This document shows positions 35,001 through 43,478 of a DNA stretch of 64,000 nt, in pieces; within the stretch, counting starts at the first letter, position 1; each line of letters opens with the position of its first letter. Both the position numbers and the translations under genes were made by a program. The stretch is from Trachythela sp. YZ-2020 (Eukaryota; Cnidaria; Anthozoa; Malacalcyonacea; Clavulariidae), in assembly GCA_016169945.1 (NCBI GenBank), contig JADLSH010000279.1, positions 1,798,001 to 1,862,000 of the forward strand, given 5' to 3'. The notes under the pieces were generated by a model. The model was not told the origin of the DNA, did no database searches, and was given only the letters and a program-made list of their open reading frames with translations.

Positions 35001-35993
35001 TGAGAAGTCCCTATTCGGGGGAAAATCTGTATGTGATATTTTGGATGATGGTAACCAAGACTCACAATGCGGGCAACTTGTTGGGGGAACGGTAAGATAT
35101 AATATGAAGGGCATGTAGTGACGGTAGTTCACTTTTTCAAATCACATTTATTTCCGTAGGGTAACCTCTTCAGTGATGTATCACTGGTATCAATGAGGGC
35201 CCTAAAAAGGGCATAGCCACTTAATATGATAATCAACATTGAGCCTACTTTAATTTTAAAAGCCGGCTTACAAAAAACTTACATTAAATTTCCGTAAAGA
35301 GCAAATGAACGTGCGACAAGTAATCGATTGGAAGATTGAAGAAAACACTCGTTTCAATAAAAACAAAACAAAAAACAATAGACATTGTTAACATTGTATA
35401 ATTCTCGACGTTTCGACTATATATTTACAGTCATGCTCAGGGGAATGCTACGCTTTCAAAAAGGCATACTATTTATAAAAGCTCGCGAGTTGCAAAGTTT
35501 CCTTTCGCGTTTTTGCAACCACAACTCTACTTAGAAGAGTTTCGAAGCACGGAAAAGGGGCCGCAACAAGGCACAAGCTAATAGTTTAGTTTATTATGTT
35601 TACCACTCTGAGGTAGACGGAAAATCTTCACAGGTTTTACAACCCAATTGACGAAGGTTCCGAGGGTTACTTAGTTAGTGAAGGTTAATTCCTAAGGGTT
35701 AGTTTTTAGTGAGGGAGGAAACCGGACGCCCAGGAGAGAACCAACTAATCTCTACTCACATAAGTTTATTAGGCACAAGGACGTTACCAACCAGGTAATC
35801 GCACCTGCTAACCATGCTTCTCATTACATGACTCATTAATTGGTAGGCCATTTTTAACGAATGCTTTAATTTGTATTTTTAGATTCTTGGTTTTATCGCA
35901 ACGGTGGTGTATGCTGTCGATATGGCCATTCATGCCCGCATGTTCCTGACAGGGGGATCCAGCCCACAAGCGAGCGCTTCGCCTCCGGCGTAA
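29048..35993 (+). CDS. MARVEL-like four-pass membrane protein, array gene 3
   Basis: Exons 29048-29116, 33531-33734, 34918-35091, 35883-35993; phase-0 introns; 185 aa. The N-terminus MGQIGKGLDYVKSIPFILKI closely matches gene 2 (IGKGLDY, S-x-P, ILKI, EF), supporting common descent. Exon 2 completes TM1 and encodes TM2 (FFLFATIVGWIIAIVFSIFF). Exon 3 has TM3 (VAIVSAVWAILLLISSGLLA) and the loop with Cys130 and Cys142, ending in CGQLVGGT. Exon 4 has TM4 and a short SSPQASASPPA tail. A UTR splice acceptor precedes the ATG by about 10 bases. Intron 1 is 4.4 kb, the largest of the array, because it holds a 2.1-kb palindrome and several MITEs. Poly-A candidate near 36355. Function unknown; family inferred from topology. 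Confidence 0.85.
29581..31684. repeat. 2.1-kb near-perfect palindrome in gene 3 intron 1
   Basis: Arms at 29581-30551 and 30713-31684 are reverse complements with only scattered differences, around a unique spacer of about 160 bases. The same potential reading frame (beginning MPCILYSILCPSTF) appears on both arms in opposite directions, simply because the arms are copies. No protein family is recognised and the outer ends show no clear target duplication. Either a very recent inverted duplication, a large foldback element or an assembly product. Confidence 0.9.
31973..32276. mobile_element. TA-flanked MITE (Tc1/mariner-like ends)
   Basis: Ends CCGTATTTACTCG and CGAGTAAATACGG, each next to TA. 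The interior has repeated GGCGCTCAATCGGGGGCGG units on both sides of a unique core. TA duplication fits Tc1/mariner-type transposition. Confidence 0.75.
32527..32953. mobile_element. TTAA-flanked MITE (piggyBac-like)
   Basis: TTAA at 32523-32526 and 32954-32957 flanks AGGG...CCCT ends. Imperfect arms of about 100 bases share TTAAAGAACTTTTAA-type and GATTTTTCGTATCTT blocks. A TTAA site is characteristic of piggyBac elements. Confidence 0.75.
33095..33230. repeat. GC-rich hairpin element
   Basis: The arms AGCAGCATTTG...CTTTGCTTTC and GAAAAGCAAAGG...CAAATGCTGCT pair over about 55 bases, with CCGCCCGGCC against GGCCGGCGCGGGCGG at the core. Strongly GC-rich compared with the surrounding AT-rich intron. 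A short palindromic MITE. Confidence 0.7.
33946..34122 (-). pseudogene. LINE polyprotein C-terminal fragment (CR1/L2-like)
   Basis: Minus-strand frame NHSLRDSSSTIRLPKP, then KKSFMYDGASIWKSLPENIR and SISSFKRKIYTLSL stop. The basic, W-x-x-L-P-x-x-I motif is typical of the last 60 residues of CR1/L2/Jockey-group reverse-transcriptase ORFs. The 3' UTR runs to an ATC-repeat end near 33756, which abuts gene 3 exon 2's donor region. 5'-truncated; inserted in gene 3 intron 2. Confidence 0.65.
35140..35215 (-). repeat. Retroelement 3' tail (AATAAATGTGATTTGA type)
   Basis: Read on the minus strand it gives GGGCCCTCATTGATACC, CAGTGATACATCACTG, AGGTTACCCTACGG and AAATAAATGTG. The same order occurs on the plus strand at 52020-52095. 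Probably the conserved end of a LINE or SINE; family unknown. Confidence 0.5.
35640..35830 (-). mobile_element. SINE copy in intron 3 of MARVEL gene 3
   Basis: On the minus strand it reads GGTAACGTCCTTGTGCC, then TTAGTTGGTTCTCTCCTGGG and a TCCGGTTTCCTCC segment. It parallels 5100-5235 (GGTAACGTCCATGTGC, GGTTGGTTCTCTCC). The ends are not clear. Confidence 0.45.
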
Positions 35994-36940
35994 ACAACCT
36001 TGAAAAAACTAGAACAGTACACTCTTAACGTACTCTTGCAAGAAATATTTAACGCTGAATTTGTATATTTCGTTTATTATATTGTTTATATGTTTATTAT
36101 TAATATGCATATTGGATCCTAATAGTCGTCACCCTACTTTATTAATAAATATCGATGATGAAGTCAGAAGCATTCAAAAGATGGCATAAGTGTTATCGAG
36201 ATTGCACGGACAGGTGAACAAAATATCACTAGTAATAACTTGTAATGTTTTTGTTAATTTGAATGTTTTTAAAGAAGTTTTACTCTTTTAGTCTTCTTTA
36301 TATCTAAATTGTAACCATTTATTGTTAAGAATGCATTAAAATTATAGTTGTGGATAATAAACAAACGGTGGAAACATCTTCAGACAAAGGCATTCAGGAT
36401 TTGGTCTAGAAATTCGGCCAATATCCTTGTCCGATCTTTTTTTCATATTTATGCAAACTTGTGCACGTTGAAGACAATGAAGCAATCATCCAATGATATC
36501 GTCAGGTCGAATAATATTATATAACACCTTGGCTGATTTATGATCACGTAACGTTCAGCCGTGATTTTTTGTACTACACGATTTTTTCACTGATTTTTTT
36601 CATCACACGGTTTGGTTTTCATTAAATAATTAAAATTAAAATCCTAATTTATCGTGTTCGTTGTTCGCGTAGCTCATTTAACCGTTATAATTCAATAATG
36701 AGGTCGATAGAATTTTTAAATGCAAACAAAATGGCGGATGTAAAAATATGTCTTTTACAATAAATTTTCGTTAAATGAATGCCATTATTTTATTAATTCT
36801 TCATTAAAACATTTTGGGTCTTGTTTATTTGATTGTTATATCAATTTTGAACTTCATACATGTAACTCAGGTATGTATTTGTTTTGTATTTAATTCAATA
36901 AATCTTTGATATATAACATTAATATATTTTGGTGTCATTT

Positions 36941-37007
36941 CGGTGAAAGATGGAACTTCCCATTTCACTCGTGTGTCGCCTCGTGGAATGGAAAATTCCA
37001 TCTTTCA
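36941..37007. repeat. Small hairpin element
   Basis: GGTGAAAGATGGAA and TTCCATCTTTCACC face each other across about 38 bases. Probably a very short MITE. Confidence 0.5.
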
Positions 37008-37539
37008 CCTCATGAAATATTTTTACCATTGCACTCATGAGCATTCATTATTTGTATACTGTTGCAATATTAATAAGGAAAATTCAAATGGTTTTGTGCA
37101 CGGTAACTCGTCTCAACATAAATCGTAGCTCATTTTAGGGCTTTCAATTTTAAACTATAGTCTTGTTAATTTTTGTTTTTCACCTCTTTTCTTCGTTGGT
37201 AGTGCTTTAATGCTGGCAGAAGGCGACGCACATGAATTTTTAACAAGAAAGTTGTAATTTTTAACTGATTTTCTTGTTAAATGATAAGCGGATCTTTCTG
37301 AAAAATCGGGAGGTTCAGATTGAAATCGGGAGATCGGGACTAGGAACATATGGAAATCGGGAGATCAATCATGATGATGATCATAATGATGATCATAATG
37401 ATGATGATGATTGATGATTATGGAATGTCTGCATGCGACTTGTAGACCGTATCCCGATTGACGTTGGTAAAAGTTTTTTCATCCGTATACGTGTACTTGA
37501 TTGGCTAAATAGGAATGTCGCAGCGTTTGCAGTTTCTCT

Positions 37540-37752
37540 TCGTTACCAAACCCATGCATGCGCAGGTATAAAGTGAAATGAAACGAGAGGTAGAAGGTGA
37601 AATATTATATACGATATTTTTGACCTGAACGGGAACGGCTGCGAAAAATGCAACTCTAAGTCCTCCGACAGGAATTGAACATGCGGCCCTGCGATTCCGG
37701 TGCAGCGCTCTGACCACTGAGCTACAGAGTCCAGTTGCCAAGCGTTAACCAC
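37540..37752 (-). mobile_element. tRNA-derived SINE
   Basis: The minus strand starts with a tRNA-like head: an A-box region TAGCTCAGTGGTCAGAGCGC and a B-box GTTCAATTCC, as in the Pol III promoter of a tRNA gene. An unrelated body of about 130 bases follows. A chance frame reads SSVVRALHRNR, which I associate with SINEs of anthozoan genomes. It lacks an acceptor stem that folds, so it is not a functional tRNA. Confidence 0.75.
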
Positions 37753-37805
37753 AAGTTCATGTATATATATAGATGCGGGTACTGCGGGTTGTGATAAGGT
37801 AAATT

Positions 37806-37899
37806 ACAAGATTTTTTTTTCTGCATCTCACTCGATTGAAATTGATGTAGAGGTTCTACATCAATTTCAATCGAGTGAGATGCAGAAAAAAACATCTTG
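37806..37899. repeat. Perfect palindrome
   Basis: CTGCATCTCACTCGATTGAA pairs with TTCAATCGAGTGAGATGCAG, continuing inward to a GGTTC centre and outward through T and A runs. Arms of about 40 bases with no loop to speak of. Confidence 0.8.
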
Positions 37900-38400
37900 A
37901 AATGAGAGGTCCCTAGCTACCAGCCGTTAAAATGAGAGCAAAATATCGTACGTTATCGGCTATGGGCATCGGCCGATATTAGTCCTAAAATATCTGTTAA
38001 CGGAATATCTGTAAATTTCTGTACTGGTTTATCACTAATATTTATAATCATTTTTAATTAATGTCTCTCGTTAGTTTGACGTTTACTGATTGATCATGCC
38101 GCATCATATTCATCAAACTACCATAAAAATATAACAAGAACTTCATTTGATTTGTTTATTTTTATCACGTGATCGCTTTTGTATATTCACTGTAAAAATA
38201 CTTGTTTTTCGTGACCCTCGCTACTAACTTCCAGACGAAGGCTTTTGCTGGAAACGTCGAAGTTCTTGTTATATTTTCCAGGTAGATTAATTCTGTAATC
38301 CGCCACGAGTATATCGCGTCGTTTATCGCGCCCTATACATCTCGTCATGCACTGAACCACACATTCAACATTTTAGGCTACGTCCGTCAGCATGGGGTAT

Positions 38401-38612
38401 TATATAAAAGTTTCTGCCTAAATCAACACTGAAAGACGCTTTATTGACAGCATGTATTATGCAAAATAGGGTCAAGGAAAGCAAACATAGAACAAAACGA
38501 CCAGGCACTCGATGCCACGTAGTGTCACTGAACTCCCAACGACCAAGAAGCAACTTTCGGAGCACCGTAAAAACTGTAAAACAACACGTATAAAGTTAAC
38601 GTCTAAATTCAG
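38401..38612 (+). promoter_or_regulatory. Promoter and noncoding first exon of array gene 4
   Basis: A TATA box (TATATAAAAG, 38401-38410) is followed by a putative 5' UTR exon ending AAATTCAG at 38612, before the donor GTATGT. The segment CACTGAACTCCCAAC and AAGAAGCAAC is shared with the first exons at 47965-48056 and 55620-55673. The first coding exon, preceded by a UTR acceptor, is at 41888, so intron 0 is about 3.3 kb. Assignment rests on homology among the copies. Confidence 0.6.
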
Positions 38613-38804
38613 GTATGTTAAAAACTTCTTACACGTATAGCTGCAGTCATTTCAACATTGCATATAGAAGTGTTAGAAATTTGTTTCGTAAAATCTTTAA
38701 ATTAAGCCCGAATCAAACGTATACATAGACGTATAGTGAAAGTAGATGGGCGTTGGCAAGCAAAACGTACGAGAGCTATCTAGCTCTCATGACTCATATA
38801 GCTT

Positions 38805-39080
38805 GGTCAGACGATAACAAGAGTTTCATGAGAGTTGAAAAGCAAGAGTTTATGCGCGAATTTCCAGCCTCGATTCTCATGGCTTGATCAAACGAGAACA
38901 AGAGTTGCTTGAGAGTTGGCAAGCGATAGTGAGTCTGCATGCGAGTCTCTTCAACTCGGTCAAACGAGAACAAGAGTTGCATGACAGGTAGTTGACAGGC
39001 GAGAGTTTGCACTAGACTGAGAGTTTCCTTTACTATAGTACTCTCATGAGCTATGGTATTTGCATGCAACTACCAGAGAG
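38805..39080. mobile_element. Third ACTCTCATCA foldback element
   Basis: Repeated GAGAGTTG, AACGAGAACAAGAGTTGC and TTGCATGAGAGTT units in both orientations, as in the elements at 1583-1841 and 2909-3305. Ends are diffuse. Confidence 0.5.
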
Positions 39081-40264
39081 TTGCATGAGAGTTTAAAAGT
39101 GAAAGCGAAAGTTTATCTGTTGAGTGTTTTTCTTGAACTAGATCTGCCAATTGTCACGATTTTGTCTCGAGACTCACGATTTATTAATGTGGTTTTTCAC
39201 CATCTCACGTCAAAGTTTCGCAATCTCACGATTTTTGAGGAAACGTTTAGTTTAGTCAAATTTATACTGAGACAGTATTCTGAATCAACGGTGACGCCCT
39301 GTTTTAAATGACAGCCATGCAACTGAATATCGCTTATATTAAAATACAGAAGAGCGAAAGGTTTTTCTTAAGGTCTCTTAATACAACGTGAAACCAACAT
39401 TCAGCAACTCATTAAATGCTAGTTTTTATTTATGTACAAACATTGCGTTCGAGGCAATTATACAGCACTAAATCAAGCAGCTACCCAGGCTGTGAATTTG
39501 TTTAAAAATCATATATTATAACGGTCAAATGTTACTGTATTTTAGCTTAAAGTGGTGTAAACAATAAAAACTTAATAAAATCTAACCGTGATACCAAATT
39601 AACTTACAGTACATAGTTATACTTTGCTTTTGGCGTCGGTTGAGTGTGTTTATACTGTTGTATCTACAGTAAACACGCTCAACGCCAAAAGGCAAACGGT
39701 TTTGCTTTGCTACACGGGACGTATGAAAGCTCAGTGACGCGGAATTCGAGCACAGATATACAATAACAAAAAAAAGACAGAACAAGCTTCGGCGTTTTGA
39801 GCGCGAAGGCCTTTTGTCTTGAAGTTTTTTAATTCTATATTTTTTGGTTGCCAACTTGCCAGTTACATCCGTGATGACGCGATCTTATATACTAGATTGA
39901 ACTACAATGCGCACTACATTTGAGACATCTACAGATACGGCCAGAACGTTAGAATATAAAATTTCATGAAATGTATGAAATATTGCAATCGAAATACAAT
40001 TAATTGACCTTGCAATACATACTAGTTTAATCCCCTGTTTATATGCGCCGTGCTTGAAGGGCTGGCCCTACTAGGCGAGATCCTGTGTTCTAATTGAAAT
40101 CATGAGAGGAGGGCCGGCCCTTAGTAGCTATAGGCGAGATCTCGCTCTTGCCTACCCAAGATCTCGCATAGCATGAAATGGCTTCCCTACAACTCATTTA
40201 TTTTCTTACAAAGCCCAAAACAGGGTCTAATTTACCTGTCAAAGGACTGTTCATCGAGATAAGC

Positions 40265-41054
40265 TGGGGGCTTAACTTGAACTCGAAAGGCCAATATTTC
40301 GGAATGTTCATAATGCTATAATGGCGTTTTTTTATCACGCCTGCTGAGATGGCATTTCAATGGTTTCTTGCTATTCAATAAACGTAGTAAAAATTCATTT
40401 GAATTTTTAACTAAAAATAACCTGACGACGGAGTTATACTCTGCATGCAGGGATGAATTTAATTAAGGTGCTGTTATAACCAGTTCGCGCACTGAAAAAT
40501 GAGATTTGCACAGTAATTAGAACAATTTTGGATAGTAATATTTTTTGTTACTAAAAGATTAATGTTATTCGTGCACAAAAGAACACATCTCGAAACACAT
40601 TTTTGGTCAAGCAAAAGTTGTTGCAACAACTAGGGGAGAGGGAGGGGGAGTGTACTCCTAAAAATTTTGGTGTTGGCGGGCTACCAGGCTATTGAAAGCC
40701 TTACTCTATTTTCGATTTCAAACCAAAACATAAACGAGTCTATATCCTATTCCAGACGTGGCCCCCAAATCTATATTCTATCTTAGACAAAAAAGCACAA
40801 AAATACCCCACTTTAGACCAAATAGTCGGGGGCTTAACTCTACAAGGGCTAAACTCGAAGGGCCAATATTTCGGAATGTTCATAATGCCTAATGGTGTTT
40901 TTATCCCGCCTGCTGAGATGGCATTTCAATGGATTTCTTGCTATCAATAAACGTAAAAACTCGTTGTTGGAATTTTTTACCAAAAATAACCTGACGACGG
41001 AGTTATACTTTGCATGCAGGGACGACTTTAATTAAGGTGATGTTATACCCAGTT
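40265..41054 (+). repeat. Direct repeat pair upstream of gene 4
   Basis: 40265-40482 and 40829-41054 are direct copies (shared GGCCAATATTTCGGAATGTT and AACCTGACGACGGAGTTATA), about 565 bases apart start to start. They could be the LTRs of a small degraded element or a local tandem duplication; no LTR-retroelement coding sequence lies between them. Confidence 0.6.
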
Positions 41055-41887
41055 TGGTCGGCTGCAAGTTGCAGCGATTTTGTCGCTCGTATAGTACTTT
41101 TTCTTAAAAACCAGGAGTGGATATGATTAAAAACTACCAGCCTAAAATCGAGGCAACTAAACACCCAATTTACAAGAACTACTTCAGGCTTATACTGAAT
41201 AGAATTGTTCTTAAAAACCATTAACTTTCTATGGGAAAGCAAGTTCTAACGGGAGTTATAAGGCGCTATCTAACTTAGTTCTAGTACATTTACAAAAACA
41301 TACTCAACAAGGATACATTTTAATCAAATTGAGAGTCTTTGAAATTACAATTATCAGTCGGTTGACACTGACCTATATATTGAGCTAGTTAGCCTAGTTT
41401 CTGGCCTTCCAGACGCGAGCGTGACATTTACGGGCGAACTGAAGCGCGCTAGAAAGCCTAACACATGGTTCTTAGAAGGGCAAAAATGGTTCCTAGAAGG
41501 GAAAAAATGGTTCCTAGAAGGGCAAATTTGCGAATTGTGCTAGGCTTTCTCGCTTCCAGCCACTCCCCAGGCTTCTCACTCCATCGCACCAAGCATTGCG
41601 GAAGTGAAAGGACTGGGACCAGGCTACGGCCCGTAACAATTATTTGTTTGAGGCAGAATTAGAACCAGTTTAGAATCGACTATGTCTGAATTCATACTGC
41701 CTCTCGCCAAAAAACTGTGCTTTTCTATGGGTTGTTACTGTATCATACATGTGGGCGTTCCGGCGCAGTCTTAGTACAGTAGCTCAACAGGAAAACATTG
41801 TTAACATTTCATAAATTCGGCCACGTTGTGGAGTTTTCGGAGTTTCTTACTCATAAGAATTTTTATCTACCTTTAGATTCCGTCAAC

Positions 41888-43478
41888 ATGGTTCTGAAGA
41901 TAGTTTCCATTGTACTAAAGATTCTCGAAATTGTAAGATCAAGATCTTTTTTAGACCAATTGTGTTGAAGTGCTGATATTGTATCGTTCAAATTTCGCAT
42001 AATTCGCATGGTACCATTTGCATGGTAATTCGCATGCGATACCTCAGTCCAGAGCTCGTGCATGTATGAGGCGGGCTTTAGTGTAACTGACACAGTGACG
42101 TAGCCAGGATTTTCAGTCAAGGGGGCCCCGAAAAAGTACTAGAGGGGCCAACATAGAGATTTGTATTAGTCCGAATGTTTCTACGTCACTGAACTGACAC
42201 CGATTTAGTCTTTGAAAATATCATTTCGACTTTTGTAGGTTGTACTTCTGGCAGGGACCGGTATTGTAGGTTATTTTGTGAAAGAATATCACGATGACGT
42301 ATCAAAAACCCCGTACGATCCCCGTGATCTCGGTGCATTTGGAAGATATGAATTTTACTTGTACACTACCTCTCTTGGAGTGATCGTTGCAATTATTTCG
42401 CTTGTGGCGGTAATTACAGGACTGGTGGAGAAAAAGGGTGGAACACTTGCTGTAAGTTGCGGCGCAATTCGTTTTTTGCATGAGCTGCCTTGCCTTGTCT
42501 TGCCTTGCCTTGCCTTGCGCATGCCTTGCCTTGCCTTGCGCATGCCTTGCCTTGCCTTGCCTTGCCTTGCCTTGCCTTGCCTTGCTTTGCCTTGCCTTGC
42601 CTTGCTTTGCCTTGCCTTGCTTTGCCTTGCCTTTACAGTTTAATTAAAATATCTTGTTCATTTTTTATAAATAGTTATATAGACTATCATATATCGACCA
42701 TCAGTACACGATTTACAGTATTCCATTCGACTGAAACGCAGTAACGTCTGTAGAATTTTAATTAACCATAATTTGTACAGTATACCTTAATTTTATTTCA
42801 GATGGTCGCAGTACATGTACTTTGGGCACTGCAGCTACTGGTTTCAACAGCTCTGCTTGCCAAAATCCTGACCACATACGAAAAAGAAATAAAGATAGGT
42901 GGTGGTATATTCAGTATAAAGACATCACAATGTGACGGTTTCGATAAGTTAGAGAAAGATTACCAATGCAGTCACCTGATCGGTGGAGTAGTAAGTTACA
43001 GCTAATACACCTTTCCGGAAAGTACGACAACTTCCGGATAGAGCCTCGCTTTCATATCGAGACCTTGGCAGTTTAGAGCTTTTATCTTCTTACTGATGAC
43101 GTAATTATACAAATGCCTGTTACTTTATCTGTTATCACCGTAAATATGTAATCAGAAACAAGATTAAAGGTCCTGAAGCGAACGTCTCAACCACGAAAAC
43201 GAGGCTCCACTCATTTGATTACAGAGCTATTGGTTAGCGAATAATATTCTAGGTGATTGACATAGAAAATCAAAAATTTGAGATGCAATATAAAAAATTG
43301 ATACTTTGACGATGAACCTATTTTATGAACAAAATATCTTGATACCCGAAGGCCGGTGATTCTGTTTTCTACAGTGCATTTTTGTCTTATCTAGGCATGT
43401 GGTTTCATAGCAGCCATCCTGTTCTTCGTGGACACCATCGTCTACACCATTTGGTGCAAACGGTCACCTGCTCAGTAG
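41888..43478 (+). CDS. MARVEL-like four-pass membrane protein, array gene 4
   Basis: Exons 41888-41932, 42239-42451, 42802-42990, 43395-43478; phase-0 introns; 176 aa. Very short N-terminus (MVLKIVSIVLKILEI) leading straight into TM1, completed by exon 2 (VVLLAGTGIVGYFV). A loop with PYDPRDLGAFGRYEFYLY precedes TM2, TM3 is VLWALQLLVSTALLAKIL, and the second loop has Cys130 and Cys142 followed by SHLIGGV. TM4 starts ACGFIAAILFF, with a short basic tail (CKRSPAQ). Exon lengths for exons 1 and 2 equal those of gene 5, and long stretches are identical (GRYEFYLY, LQLLVSTALL), so 4 and 5 are the youngest duplicates. A UTR acceptor (TACCTTTAG) lies 11 bases before the ATG. Function unknown. Confidence 0.88.
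42093..42191. mobile_element. hAT-type MITE (99 bp) in gene 4 intron 1
   Basis: Begins CAGTGACGTAGCCAGG and ends TTTCTACGTCACTG, flanked by the exact 8-bp duplication AACTGACA (42085-42092 and 42192-42199). Confidence 0.9.
42485..42634 (+). repeat. CCTTG pentanucleotide microsatellite
   Basis: About 150 bases of CCTTG units (occasional TGCCTTGCTTTGC variants and two GCGCATGCC interruptions) in gene 4 intron 2, starting only about 35 bases after the splice donor of exon 2. Strand-asymmetric: the transcript would carry a pyrimidine-rich CCUUG run. Confidence 0.9.

Larger units (their letters stand above)
35994..38400. other. Intergenic region between array genes 3 and 4
   Basis: No gene seen. 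Contents are the gene 3 3' flank, a small inverted-repeat element at 36941-37007, GATGAT microsatellite around 37370-37410, a tRNA-derived SINE at 37540-37752, a palindrome at 37806-37899 and a hammerhead-like repeat at 38229-38285. Confidence 0.5.

Noticed and set aside
37660..37750. A tRNA gene on the minus strand
   Set aside because: The A- and B-box segments are tRNA-like, but no acceptor stem closes and the sequence continues into a SINE body.
40040..40160. Possible short inverted element with GGGCTGGCCCTACTAGGCGAG and GAGGGCCGGCCCTTAGTAG
   Set aside because: Matches are short and interrupted, with no convincing duplication or second copy.
42490..42744. Cys/Leu/Ala/Pro-rich frames over the CCTTG run
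   Set aside because: They are translations of a microsatellite in an intron.
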